In this document: one piece after another, positions 20,031 to 29,081 of the stretch
Numbering within the stretch: the first letter of the stretch is position 1
How the letters are laid out: each line of letters begins with the position of its first letter
Assembly: GCF_042651425.1 (NCBI RefSeq)
Contig: NZ_JBHSCW010000004.1
Location: 1-64,000, forward strand
Direction: 5' to 3'
Source: Fodinicurvata halophila
Lineage (GTDB): Bacteria > Pseudomonadota > Alphaproteobacteria > Kiloniellales > DSM-21159
Length of the DNA stretch: 64,000 nucleotides
Notes under the pieces: generated by a model
Seen by the model: the letters and a program-made list of their open reading frames with translations, nothing else
Told to the model about the DNA's origin: nothing
Databases searched by the model: none
Translations under genes and position numbers: made by a program

Positions 20031-22506
20031 GGCCGGAGCGTCCCGTCGAGCGGGACAGCAGCAGGTAGACCTTGCCCACGTCGGCGGTCATGAAGGTGGC
20101 AGTCAGGATGTTCTCGGGGTCGCAGTCGGTGGCCTGGTTGATCAGGGTTTCGAACTGCGTCATGTAGCGATTCGCCTGCTCGCGGAAGTTCTCGTCGTTC
20201 TCGTAGCGCTGGGTGATCGCCTGCTGGGCATAGCCACCCTCACGCTTCTTGAGCAGGCGGCGCAGGAAGACGTTCTTCTCGCCCTTGCGCCAGCGTCTCC
20301 AAAGCTCATCGGGCACCTCCTCGTCCAGCACCTTCGTCAGCTCGACGGAGTTGGACTGCAGGTCCTGCAACATGACCGTGGCACTGCGCAGGAAGAGGTC
20401 GCGGCGGGTCTCCAGGTCGCTCTGTTTCAGGCGCACCGAGGTCTGTCCCGCTTCATCGGAGGCACGCCGCAGCTCCTCGGACTGCTGGACGCAGAGGTCG
20501 CTGACCTCCTTCAGCTGGCGGGCGGCCTGCTGGACGGTGCGCGAGAAGCTCTCGCTCTGGCTGTCAAAGCTGCGGCCGAGCTCGCCCGCCTTGTTCAGCG
20601 CGGTCTCTGTGGATTCCATTAGGGCCGTCGAGCGCTCGTTCAGGCTTTCGCCCACCTGCCGCAAGCGTTCCAGCAGCTGCTCGCTCTGGCGGTTCAGGGA
20701 TTCGCTCTGGCTGTCCAGTTCGCCCTTCACGCTCTCGGAGGTCTGGACAGCTTCGCGGCTGGCCTCGCGCAGGTTCTTCTCCTGGTCGGCCATCAGGCCG
20801 CGGGTGGCCGTGGACAGCCGTTCCAGCTCGGTGACCAGCCCGGCCAGGCGGCGCAGTTCCTCGCGCACGGCACCACTCAGGTTGCCGGCCGAGCGCTGGG
20901 CGGCGGTGGAGGAGGCATTCAGAGCTTCGTTCTGCTCCTGCAGGCTGCCCAGTGTTTCCTTGCCGGCCACCTGGGCGTCCTGCGAGCTGCGGTTCAACTC
21001 TTCGGCCAGACTGCGCAGGGATTCGCTGCTGCGCTCGATCTCCGACACCGCTCCGTCGGTGGCCTCACGCAGCTCTTCGGCGCGGGTCTTGAAGGTACCG
21101 CCTGCCTGTTCGGCGCGCTCGAAGGCGCGATCCGAGGCGGCGATCAGCGATTGTACGTGCGGGCGCACGGCGTCGCCGGCTTCCTGCAGGCGACGCACCA
21201 CGTGGCCGGTCATGTCGGAGAAGCTCTGCGAGGTGGCGTTGCCGCTGGCCTCCAGGTCGCTGCGCGCCGATTCCACGGCATTGCGAAGACGTCCGGCGGC
21301 CTGTTCGGCGGTATCGGAGAGCATGGCCGACTGCTGCTGGAAGCTGCTGCCCAGGCGCCGCGCCTCGGCGGCGGTCTCGTCGAAGGCCGAGTTCAGCTCG
21401 GCAACGATGGGCTGGATCTGTTCGGTCAGATTGCGCGTCCGATTGTCGATGTCCGAGGACAGGCTGCGCAGGTCCTCCAGCTGGCTGCCCAGGGTGGCCT
21501 TCAGGTAGTCGGCCTGGTTGACACCCTGATCGAAGGCCGCACCCAGCTGGGCCACCTGGTCGCGCACGCTTTCGCCGAAGGCGCGGCTTTCCTCGGCCAG
21601 CTCCTGTGTGCTGTTGCGAATGGAGCTGACATCCTGTTCCAGGGCGCTGCGCACCTGCTCCGTGGACTCGCGGATCTGTGTACAGGCCTCCTGCAGTTCG
21701 CCGGCATAGCGGCCCATGACGCTGCCGGCTTGGGCGCTACCCTCCACGGCCACCTCGGCCGCATGGGCCAGGCGCGAAACCGGTTCGCCAAGGGCCTCGG
21801 CCACGTCCTTGGCGGCGAAGCGCGCCCGGCTGGCCGCGCGTTCCAGGGCGGCCACCTGCTCCTCGGTGGTGTTGCGCGAGCGGTCCAGTTCGGAATTGAG
21901 GGTTTCGGTGGCCGATCCGATCTGTTCGGCGCGCTGCGCCAGTGAGGCATCCAGGCTCTGCCCGATGCTTTCCAGGGCCTTGGTGCGTGCGTCCAGGGCC
22001 TGCTGCTGCTTGTCCAGGCGCTCCTCAAGGACTTGGCCCGCCTGGGTGATCTGGTCCTTCTGTTTCTGCAGGTTCTCGGCCAGTTCCCGGGCGCGCCGGT
22101 TCTGTTCCTCCGGCGGCGCCAGCAGCTCCTGCAGGTGGGCGCTAAGCGTAGCGTTCTGGGCCTGCAGGCGCTGGCCCACGCCGATGAAGAACAACAGCAG
22201 CCACAGGAAGAGCAGGGGCAGCAGAGTAGCCGAGGCGATCAGGGCCAGCTCGTGGGGCAACAGGGATTCCAGGAGGCTCCAGCCCAACTGGCTGTCGATA
22301 TACCAGGCGCAGGTCGCAATCCAGACTCCGCTGGCCAGCAGGCCGAAGAGAACGAGACCGCCGGAAAACGACTTTCCACTCGCTGTCTGACGAGTCTCGC
22401 TCCGGCCGGTTTCGGGACGCTTGCCTTCGCCCTGGCTGGTTTGCGTCTGCTGCGCCCCGCGCGTTCCCCCCTGCAGCGTCATGTCGGCTCCGTTATTCGG
22501 CGGCAT
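20017..22506 (-). CDS. Long coiled-coil membrane protein, function unknown
   Basis: I do not recognise a named family. The 829-residue protein has two membrane helices (about 50-72 and 88-112), then roughly 600 residues of Gln/Glu/Ser/Ala-rich heptad helices (115-720), and a compact C-terminal part (730-829) with KVLDEEVPDELWRRWRKGEKNVFLRRLL. The helices resemble the cytoplasmic arm of a chemoreceptor but lack the signalling hairpin (no E-I-x-x-I-V-x-x-I-x-x-I-A-x-Q-T-N type tip). Two starts are possible: ATG at 22506 (AGGA 5 nt before) overlapping the mutase by 14 nt, or ATG at 22482 (GGAG 5 nt before). It sits between scpA and the Atm1 gene with overlaps on both sides, so all three may be one transcript. 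Confidence 0.8.
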   Translation of the reverse strand: MPPNNGADMTLQGGTRGAQQTQTSQGEGKRPETGRSETRQTASGKSFSGGLVLFGLLASGVWIATCAWYIDSQLGWSLLESLLPHELALIASATLLPLLFLWLLLFFIGVGQRLQAQNATLSAHLQELLAPPEEQNRRARELAENLQKQKDQITQAGQVLEERLDKQQQALDARTKALESIGQSLDASLAQRAEQIGSATETLNSELDRSRNTTEEQVAALERAASRARFAAKDVAEALGEPVSRLAHAAEVAVEGSAQAGSVMGRYAGELQEACTQIRESTEQVRSALEQDVSSIRNSTQELAEESRAFGESVRDQVAQLGAAFDQGVNQADYLKATLGSQLEDLRSLSSDIDNRTRNLTEQIQPIVAELNSAFDETAAEARRLGSSFQQQSAMLSDTAEQAAGRLRNAVESARSDLEASGNATSQSFSDMTGHVVRRLQEAGDAVRPHVQSLIAASDRAFERAEQAGGTFKTRAEELREATDGAVSEIERSSESLRSLAEELNRSSQDAQVAGKETLGSLQEQNEALNASSTAAQRSAGNLSGAVREELRRLAGLVTELERLSTATRGLMADQEKNLREASREAVQTSESVKGELDSQSESLNRQSEQLLERLRQVGESLNERSTALMESTETALNKAGELGRSFDSQSESFSRTVQQAARQLKEVSDLCVQQSEELRRASDEAGQTSVRLKQSDLETRRDLFLRSATVMLQDLQSNSVELTKVLDEEVPDELWRRWRKGEKNVFLRRLLKKREGGYAQQAITQRYENDENFREQANRYMTQFETLINQATDCDPENILTATFMTADVGKVYLLLSRSTGRSGLAQE

Positions 22507-24652
22507 CGCTGTCCTGCCTTTCCAGCAGGCGCATGATTTCGTGCGCGGCTTCGGGGATGTTCGTGCCGGGCCCGTAGATGGCTGCGACTCCGTGGCTGCG
22601 CAGGATGTCGTAATCCTGGGGCGGAATCACGCCGCCGCAGACCACCAGCACATCCCCGGCGTCCTCGGCCTTCAGCGCCTCCATCAGTCCCGGCACCAGG
22701 GTCTTGTGGCCGGCCGCCTGGCTGGAGACGCCGATCACGTGCACGTCGTTCTCGATGGCTTGCCGGGCGGCTTCTTCCGGGGTCTGAAACAGCGGTCCCA
22801 CGTCCACGTCGAACCCGATATCGGCGAAGGCCGTGGCGATCACCCGGGCGCCGCGGTCGTGTCCGTCCTGGCCCATCTTGACCACCAGCATGCGCGGGCG
22901 GCGGCCCTGGCGTTCGGCAAAGGCCTCCACTTCCTGCTGGATACGGCGGAAGCCTTCGTCGCCCTCGTAGGCTGCGCCGTAGACGCCGGCAATCGAGCGG
23001 GTCACGGCGCGATGTCTCGTGAAGACCTTCTCCAGGGCATCGGAAATCTCTCCCACGGTGGCCCGGGCCCGGGCCGCATCGATCGACAGTTCCAGCAGGT
23101 TGGCCTTGCCGTCGGCGGCGCCGGCGCTCAGCGCCTCGAGCGCCTGGCGGCAGGCCGCCTCGTCGCGGTTGGCGCGCACCCTCTCGAGGCGCGCAGTCTG
23201 GGATTTCAGCACCTGGGTGTTGTCGATGTCCAGGATATCGATCTCCTCGGCGGCCTCGGAGCGGTAGCGGTTGACGCCGACGATGGCCTCCTCGCCGCGG
23301 TCGATGCGCGCCTGGCGCCGGGCGGCGGCCTCCTCGATGCGCTGCTTGGGCATGCCGCTTTCCACGGCCTTTGTCATGCCACCCAGCTCCTCGACCTCGG
23401 CGATCAGGGCGCGGGCCTGTTCCACCAGCGAGGCGGTCAGGCTTTCCACGTAGTAGCTGCCGCCCAGGGGATCGGCCACGTTCGTGATGCCGCTTTCCTC
23501 CTGCAGGATCAGCTGCGTGTTGCGCGCGATCCGCGCCGAAAAGGGGGTGGGCAGGCTGACGGCTTCGTCCAGGGCGTTGGTGTGCAGCGACTGCGTGCCG
23601 CCGAGTGCGGCGGCCAGGGCCTCGATGGTGGTGCGCACCACGTTGTTATAGGGGTCCTGCTCGGTCAGCGAGACGCCCGAGGTCTGGCAGTGGGTGCGCA
23701 GCATCAGCGAGCGCGGGTCCTCGGCTTCGAAGAGGTCGCGCATGTAGTGCGCCCAGAGATGGCGCGCGGCGCGCAGCTTGGCGACCTCCATGAAGAAGTT
23801 CATGCCGATGGCGAAGAAGAAGGACAGGCGCGGGGCGAAGGAATCCACGTGCAGGCCGCGGGCCTGGGCAGCGCGCACATATTCCAGGCCGTCGGCGATG
23901 GTGAACGCCAGTTCCTGCACCGCCGTCGCCCCGGCCTCCTGCATGTGATAGCCGGAGATGGACACCGAGTTGAAGCGCGGCATCTTCTCCGCCGTGTAGG
24001 CGACGATGTCGGCTACGATGCGCATGGAGGGCTCGGGCGGATAGATATAGGTGTTGCGGACCATGAACTCCTTCAGGATGTCGTTCTGGATGGTCCCGCC
24101 CAGCTTCTCCGGCGGCACGCCCTGTTCCTCCGCAGCAACGATGAAGTTCGCCATGACCGGCAGGACGGCCCCGTTCATGGTCATGGACACCGTCATCTCG
24201 TCCAGCGGGATGCCGTCGAAGAGGATCTTCATGTCCTCCACGGAATCGATGGCGACACCGGCCTTGCCCACGTCGCCGCGCACACGCGGATGGTCGGAGT
24301 CATAGCCGCGGTGCGTGGCCAGGTCGAAGGCCACCGACAGGCCCTTCTGACCGGCCTTCAGGTTGTCCTTGTAGAAGGCGTTGGACTCCTCGGCCGTGGA
24401 GAAGCCGGCGTACTGGCGCAGGGTCCAGGGACGGCCGGCATACATGGTGGCGCGCGGCCCGCGCAGGAAGGGGGCGAAGCCGGGCAGCCCCGGCTCGAGT
24501 TCCAGGGCCTCCAGGTCCTCGGCCGTGTAGAGCGGCTTGACCGAAATGCCCTCGGGCGTCTGCCAGTTCAGGCTGTCGGGGTCGCGGTCCTTCAGTTCCT
24601 TGCGCGCCAGAGCTTCCCAGTCTTCACGTGACGGCTTGGAGAAATCGGCCAT
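22493..24652 (-). CDS. scpA: Methylmalonyl-CoA mutase, single-chain
   Basis: Adenosylcobalamin-dependent mutase converting (R)-methylmalonyl-CoA to succinyl-CoA, joining propionate and branched-chain amino acid breakdown to the TCA cycle. I start at the ATG at 24652 (MADFSKPSREDWEALARKEL), giving 719 residues; an upstream ATG at 24715 adds 21 unlikely residues. The substrate barrel shows YAGRPWTLRQYAGFSTAEESN near 75-95. The C-terminal B12 domain has the cobalt-ligating D-x-H-x-x-G motif as DGHDRG, with His598, then VGVSSQAAGHKTLVP. It is a full-length single chain of the MutB/ScpA homodimeric type. Its helper meaB and adenosyltransferase lie elsewhere in the window. Confidence 0.96.
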   Translation of the reverse strand: MADFSKPSREDWEALARKELKDRDPDSLNWQTPEGISVKPLYTAEDLEALELEPGLPGFAPFLRGPRATMYAGRPWTLRQYAGFSTAEESNAFYKDNLKAGQKGLSVAFDLATHRGYDSDHPRVRGDVGKAGVAIDSVEDMKILFDGIPLDEMTVSMTMNGAVLPVMANFIVAAEEQGVPPEKLGGTIQNDILKEFMVRNTYIYPPEPSMRIVADIVAYTAEKMPRFNSVSISGYHMQEAGATAVQELAFTIADGLEYVRAAQARGLHVDSFAPRLSFFFAIGMNFFMEVAKLRAARHLWAHYMRDLFEAEDPRSLMLRTHCQTSGVSLTEQDPYNNVVRTTIEALAAALGGTQSLHTNALDEAVSLPTPFSARIARNTQLILQEESGITNVADPLGGSYYVESLTASLVEQARALIAEVEELGGMTKAVESGMPKQRIEEAAARRQARIDRGEEAIVGVNRYRSEAAEEIDILDIDNTQVLKSQTARLERVRANRDEAACRQALEALSAGAADGKANLLELSIDAARARATVGEISDALEKVFTRHRAVTRSIAGVYGAAYEGDEGFRRIQQEVEAFAERQGRRPRMLVVKMGQDGHDRGARVIATAFADIGFDVDVGPLFQTPEEAARQAIENDVHVIGVSSQAAGHKTLVPGLMEALKAEDAGDVLVVCGGVIPPQDYDILRSHGVAAIYGPGTNIPEAAHEIMRLLERQDSDAAE

Positions 24653-24769
24653 GGAATTCTGCCTGCTTGCAGTTGTGCGGTCAGGCGGGCGCGGGTACGC
24701 CCCCATCGCGCGCATATAACCATCCGCAGGGCCGGCTGTCCATTTCCCGGAGGCCCATGGCTTGCCTGC

Positions 24770-25663
24770 CTACCAACGGAAAACCGGCAAGGCAGCGGCC
24801 GGAGTGATGCCGCGCTCGCGATAGAGGTCGTTCAGGTCGCTCTCGGCGGGCAGGTCGCCCTCCTCGATTCCCAGCGCTTCGGCATGGATGCCGCCGACCA
24901 CGAAGAGGCCGTCCACGCCCGCGGCCTGGGCGCCGGCGATGTCGGTGCGCAGGGAATCGCCCACGGCGGCAATCCGTGCGCGGTCCACGCCCCCGAGCAT
25001 TTCGAAGCAGCTGGCATAGATCTCCACGTGCGGCTTGCCGTGATAGCGGACTTCACCGCCCAGCCGCTCGTACGCCTCGGCCAGCAGTCCGGCGCAGATC
25101 TCGCGCTTGCCGCCGCGGATGACCTCCAGGTCCGGATTGGCGCAGACCATGGGCAGTTTGTATCCGGCCGCTTCCTCCAGTTCGTGGCGGTAGTTCTCCA
25201 GGGTATCCTCGGACATATGAGCGCCGGTGTTCAGCAGGAAATCCGCCTCGGGAAGTTTCTCCACGAAGCGATAGTCCAGGTCTGCGCGCATGCCCTGGTC
25301 GCGGTCCGGCCCGAGATGGAAGCAGGCCTCGCCCAGTCCCTGGTACCAGGCGTCCGGGCGCCGCTTCAGGTGGCGCCAGGCCTCCTCGCCCGAGGACATG
25401 ACGCCCTGATAGAGGTCGGGGCGGATGCCCATCTCGTTCATCCGGGCCTCGACCTCGGCGGCGCGGCGCGGCGCGTTGGAGAGAATCACGATCTTCTTGC
25501 CCTGCGCCTTCAACCGTTCCAGGCAATCGAGAGCATGGGGAAAGGCGGTGACGCCATCGTGCAGGACGCCCCAGAGGTCGCAGATGAAGCCGTCATACTG
25601 GTCGGCCAGGGGGGCGAAGCCCGCAAGGGCGGGGGGTGCGGTGGTGTGAGGTTGCGTCTTCAT
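24770..25663 (-). CDS. HAD-IIA-type hydrolase (TIGR01459 class)
   Basis: A 297-residue HAD-superfamily phosphatase of the NagD-like subclass IIA. The nucleophile motif is GFICDLWGVLHDGVTAFPHA near 24-43 (D-L-W-G-V-L-H-D-G), motif II is VILSNAPRRAAEVE near 58-71, and motif III and IV are GKPHVEIYASCFE and VGDSLRTDIAGAQAAGVDGLFVVGG. The D-L-W-G-V signature is typical of an alphaproteobacterial family of unknown substrate annotated as TIGR01459. It stands alone on the minus strand between the mutase and the EAL gene. Confidence 0.86.
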   Translation of the reverse strand: MKTQPHTTAPPALAGFAPLADQYDGFICDLWGVLHDGVTAFPHALDCLERLKAQGKKIVILSNAPRRAAEVEARMNEMGIRPDLYQGVMSSGEEAWRHLKRRPDAWYQGLGEACFHLGPDRDQGMRADLDYRFVEKLPEADFLLNTGAHMSEDTLENYRHELEEAAGYKLPMVCANPDLEVIRGGKREICAGLLAEAYERLGGEVRYHGKPHVEIYASCFEMLGGVDRARIAAVGDSLRTDIAGAQAAGVDGLFVVGGIHAEALGIEEGDLPAESDLNDLYRERGITPAAALPVFRW

Positions 25664-25731
25664 GGCCCGTCTTCTGCCACAAGGTCGGCTGGATGGAAAC
25701 CACCAAGCGTCTCGGCCGGAGGTTTGTGCCC

Positions 25732-26934
25732 TCAGGCTGCCGGGCGGGCGAAGCGCGGTTCCCCAAACAGGTAGCCCTGGCCGAAATCGATGCCGTAGTC
25801 GAGCAGTTCCTTGAGGACGCTCTCGTCCTCGATCTTCTCGACGATCAGGTCGATGTCGCTTTCGCCCAGTTCGGTGATCAGCCCGACCACGGCGTGCGAG
25901 CCCCGGGCCCGGGCCAGGCTCTGCAGCACATCGGCTTCGATCTTCACGAAGACGATGTGGCGCTCGGCCAGGTCGTCCAGGTCCAGGTAGAGATCCTGGA
26001 TGCGGTCCAGCGAGAAGCGACAGCCCAGTACGTGCAGCTGGTCCAGCAGCTCGCGGATGCGCGGTCCGTGCTGGTCCAGGTCCTCCTGGGGAAACTCGAA
26101 CACCAGGTTGGCGGCCAGTTCGCGGTGCGATCCCAGATAGTCGACGAAATCAGCGAAGAAGTCCTCGTCCTGCAGGGTCGAGACCGAGAGATTGCAGAAG
26201 AAGTCCACCGAGGCATGGCGCCGCTGGATGCCGCGCACCAGCTGGATGCAGCGGAACAGCAGCATGTTGTCGATGGCCGCCACCAGCCCGGCCTGGCGGG
26301 CGACCGGCAGATAGGTTTCCGGCAACAGCACATTGCCCTCGCCGTCGCGCAGGCGGGTAAAGCATTCGTAGGAGCGGCGCTTGCGTTGCGGCAGGCTGAC
26401 GATGGGCTGCAGGACCACGTCGACGCGGTCGTGGCTCAGGGCCTCGCGCACCAGGGGCAGGACCTCTTCGGCCCCCAGGGTCTCGCCGTCATCCTGTTCC
26501 TCGGCCAATGCCGGGCGCAGCTGCCGGCCGGGCCCCGTGCCGTCCTGCGGTTCCGAAAGTCCCTCGACCAGTGATCGCAGCATGCGCACCTCGGTCATGA
26601 CTTCGTCCAGGGCGGCCTGCTGGCTGGCGGGACTGCGGCTGACGCCGCTGTCTTCCAGGGCGCTCAACAGGTCGCGCATCTCGCGCCGGGCCCAGCGCAG
26701 TTCCTCCTCCGTGTGGCGTGAGGACTGGCGCAGCAGCATGAGCTGGCGCCTGGTTTCCGCCGTGCTGCGCTTGCGCTCGATGACCTCGTGCAGCAGGGCT
26801 GCGGCCAGGAAGACGCAGGCCGCCAGCAAAACGGAGCTGCCGACTCCCAGGCTCGGCCACAGGCTGTGGCCTGCCAGCCCCGTGGCAATGGCGAGCAGCA
26901 GATAGAGCGGAATGGCGACCAGGTTCAGGATCAT
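25732..26934 (-). CDS. Membrane-anchored, degenerate EAL-domain protein
   Basis: Two membrane helices (about 2-22 and 32-50) lead into a coiled coil and an EAL domain (about 160-400). EAL enzymes break down cyclic di-GMP, but key residues differ here. The E-A-L motif is YECFTR (E190 kept), N248 (FFCNLSV), E280 (LVFEFPQED) and K331 (FVKIEAD) are kept, but the D-D-F-G motif is LDRIQD, in which the second metal-binding Asp is replaced by R311. I infer a c-di-GMP-binding or regulatory protein rather than an active phosphodiesterase. There is no GGDEF domain. The start at 26934 is the first ATG; GAGGAA lies farther upstream, and a TTG at 27054 is less likely. Confidence 0.8.
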   Translation of the reverse strand: MILNLVAIPLYLLLAIATGLAGHSLWPSLGVGSSVLLAACVFLAAALLHEVIERKRSTAETRRQLMLLRQSSRHTEEELRWARREMRDLLSALEDSGVSRSPASQQAALDEVMTEVRMLRSLVEGLSEPQDGTGPGRQLRPALAEEQDDGETLGAEEVLPLVREALSHDRVDVVLQPIVSLPQRKRRSYECFTRLRDGEGNVLLPETYLPVARQAGLVAAIDNMLLFRCIQLVRGIQRRHASVDFFCNLSVSTLQDEDFFADFVDYLGSHRELAANLVFEFPQEDLDQHGPRIRELLDQLHVLGCRFSLDRIQDLYLDLDDLAERHIVFVKIEADVLQSLARARGSHAVVGLITELGESDIDLIVEKIEDESVLKELLDYGIDFGQGYLFGEPRFARPAA

Positions 26935-27083
26935 GCAGGCAGACTGCGCCGCTTCCTCTTGAAATAAGGTTAACGGAACGCTACCAAGTTTCTCGAGTCG
27001 TCCGGACACTCCGGCACAGCCGGCAAGAGCCCGGCGGACGGAGGTCCAGGGCAAACGGGCGCCCAGGCAAGAGGAGTTGTCCG

Positions 27084-27431
27084 GTGGCGGTTACCATCTA
27101 TCACAATCCGAGATGCAGCAAATCCCGGCAGGCGCTGGCTTTGCTGCGCGACAAGGGCGTGGAGCCGCGCATCGTCGAATACCTGCGCACGCCTCCGGAT
27201 GCCGAAACCCTGAAGGGCATTCTCGAACGCCTGGGCCTGGCGCCGCGCGAGTTGATGCGGCGCAAGGAAGCGCCCTACAAGGAACTGGAACTGGACAACC
27301 GCGGCCTGGATGACGCGGCCCTGATCCAGGCGATGGTGGACAACCCTATCCTGATCGAGCGCCCCATTATCCTGAAAGGCGAGAAGGCTGTGGTGGGCCG
27401 TCCGCCGGAAAAGGCGCTGGAGATTCTTTAA
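27084..27431 (+). CDS. arsC: ArsC-type arsenate reductase (glutaredoxin-coupled)
   Basis: A 115-residue ArsC/Spx-fold protein, thioredoxin-like. YHNPRCSKSRQALALLRDKG near 6-25 carries the catalytic cysteine (Cys12) and the C-S-K-S-R context of the ArsC branch. LIERPIILKGEKAVVGRPPE near 90-109 supplies the expected arginines. It likely reduces arsenate with glutaredoxin and glutathione, although many family members have other roles, and no ars operon genes are adjacent. The start is the GTG at 27084, preceded by GAGGAG. Confidence 0.9.
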   Translation: MAVTIYHNPRCSKSRQALALLRDKGVEPRIVEYLRTPPDAETLKGILERLGLAPRELMRRKEAPYKELELDNRGLDDAALIQAMVDNPILIERPIILKGEKAVVGRPPEKALEIL

Positions 27432-27440
27432 ACCCCCAAG

Positions 27441-28499
27441 TCATGCCGAGTCGACCCCGACGGCCTCGGAGAGCTGGTTGTAGCCGTCGCGTTCCAGGCA
27501 GGTGGCCAGTTCGCGGTGGAGACGCTGGACCAGGGCCGGACCCTGGAAGACCAGGGCGGTGTAGAGCTGGACCAGGCAGGCGCCGGCGCGGATCTTGCGA
27601 TAGGCGTCCTCTCCGCTGGCCACGCCGCCAGTGCCGATCAGTGGCATGCGGCCCTCGGTCAGGCGATGCATTTCGGCCAGCAGCTCCGTCGCGGACGCCA
27701 TCAGGGGGCGGCCGCTCAGCCCGCCGGTCTCGTTCTGGTACCGGCTCTTTAGGCTGTCCGGCCGGGTGATGGTGGTGTTGCTGACGATCAGGCCCTGCAG
27801 CGGGGCCGCCAGGGCCACGGCGGCGATGTCTGCCCGGTCTTCCGGCGTCAGGTCGGGGGCGATCTTGAGCACCAGCGGCGGCGCCGGCGCGGGCAGGGCG
27901 TCCTGCACGGCGGCAACCAGCTTCTCCAGTTCCCTGCGTCCCTGCAGGGCGCGCAGGCCCGGCGTGTTGGGCGAGGAGACGTTGATCACCAGATAGTCGG
28001 CCAGCGGACCCAGCAGGCCTGCGCCCTGGGCGTAGTCGGCCGCGGCGTCGGCGCTGTCCTTGTTCTTGCCGAGATTGACGCCCAGCAGGCCCCGACCACC
28101 GTTCTCGCGCCAGCGGCGGATGCGTGCAGCGGCGGCCTCGATTCCGGCGTTGTTGAAGCCCATGCGGTTGATGACGGCCTGGTCCTCGGTCAGACGAAAC
28201 AAGCGCGGACGCGGATTGCCGGGCTGCGGGCGTGGCGTCAGGCTGCCCACCTCGACGAAACCGAAGCCCAGGGAAAGCACGGGGCCCATGACCTCGGCAT
28301 CCTTGTCGAAGCCGGCGGCGAGGCCCAGTGGCGAGGCGAAGCGGTGACCCCAGACGTCGATGCCCAGTCGGGGATCGACCTGGGCCGGAGTGCCGCGGAC
28401 CAGGCCACTGCCAAGCGCCCGCAGGGTAAGGCGATGGGCGCGTTCGGGCTCCAGAGCGTGCAGCAGTGGGCGGGCCAGTGTGAAGGCATCCAGAGCCAT
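27441..28499 (-). CDS. pyrD: Dihydroorotate dehydrogenase (quinone), class 2
   Basis: Class 2 dihydroorotate dehydrogenase, a membrane-associated flavoprotein that oxidises dihydroorotate to orotate with ubiquinone in pyrimidine synthesis. The 352-residue protein keeps the class 2 N-terminal helix (FTLARPLLHALEPERAHRLTLRAL), FASPLGLAAGFDKDAEVM near 53-70, NRMGFNNAGIEA, VNVSSPNTPGLRALQ with the catalytic serine region, LVLKIAPDL, and IGTGGVASGEDAYRKIRAGACLVQLYTALV at the end. It converges with arsC 9 nt away and follows the DUF952 gene with 4 nt between, so these two form a pair. Confidence 0.97.
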   Translation of the reverse strand: MALDAFTLARPLLHALEPERAHRLTLRALGSGLVRGTPAQVDPRLGIDVWGHRFASPLGLAAGFDKDAEVMGPVLSLGFGFVEVGSLTPRPQPGNPRPRLFRLTEDQAVINRMGFNNAGIEAAAARIRRWRENGGRGLLGVNLGKNKDSADAAADYAQGAGLLGPLADYLVINVSSPNTPGLRALQGRRELEKLVAAVQDALPAPAPPLVLKIAPDLTPEDRADIAAVALAAPLQGLIVSNTTITRPDSLKSRYQNETGGLSGRPLMASATELLAEMHRLTEGRMPLIGTGGVASGEDAYRKIRAGACLVQLYTALVFQGPALVQRLHRELATCLERDGYNQLSEAVGVDSA

Positions 28500-28503
28500 G
28501 GGA

Positions 28504-28893
28504 TCAGCTATCCCCCTCCAGGTTCAGGGCGTCCAGGTCCGGGAAGACGTGCTGTCCCTCCGTGCCCAGGGGCAGAGGCCAGCTGCGCCGCACGGCCCCA
28601 GGGGACAGCGGGCCGTAGAGGTGCGGGAACAGGGCGCCGCCGCGCGAGGGCTCCCACGTCAGGGCGTCGCCCAGCGCCTCGGGGTCGACCTCCAGCAGGA
28701 CCAGCCCCTGCTGCCCGGCGCGGTGCTTCGCCACGCTCTCGCGCAACTGTGCGCGCGTCGAGAAGTGGATAAAACCGTCGCGCCGGTCGTCCTCGGAGCC
28801 GTCGTAGCGCCCCTGTTCCAGGGCGGCGGCCCAGTCGGCCTCGCGGCAGACATGGTAGATTTGGCCGGGGTAGATATGGCCGGGCTCTGTCAT
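28504..28893 (-). CDS. DUF952-family protein
   Basis: A 129-residue protein starting at the ATG at 28893 (MTEPGHIYPGQIYHVCREADW). The pattern of IYHVCREADWAAALEQGRYDGSEDDRRDGFIHFSTRAQL, followed by VLLEVDPEALGDALTWEPSRGG and FPHLYGPL, fits DUF952, a small alphaproteobacterial family of unknown role that resembles ADP-ribosyl or glutathione-type folds only remotely. It sits immediately upstream of pyrD, 4 nt apart on the same strand. The conserved H in FIHFS and H in PHLYGP are candidate active residues. Confidence 0.86.
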   Translation of the reverse strand: MTEPGHIYPGQIYHVCREADWAAALEQGRYDGSEDDRRDGFIHFSTRAQLRESVAKHRAGQQGLVLLEVDPEALGDALTWEPSRGGALFPHLYGPLSPGAVRRSWPLPLGTEGQHVFPDLDALNLEGDS

Positions 28894-29081
28894 CGTTACT
28901 GCAGCCTTTCCGTCAGTCCTGACGCAGCCTAGCGATTCTTTCCCGCAAGGCCAGAACCACAACAGGGGAAGAGTGAATTTTTCGAACATCGCGAACAGCC
29001 TGTGATGGTGTTTGCCGCCTGCAGAGCAATTGGGTAGGCTGAGGCCCTGAAACAGCTGTCAGTCTGTCGGGAGGACGCGCC

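Noticed and set aside
22421..24631. Open frame of 736 codons antisense to methylmalonyl-CoA mutase
   Set aside because: GC-rich antisense frame mirroring the codons of scpA; no family motif seen.
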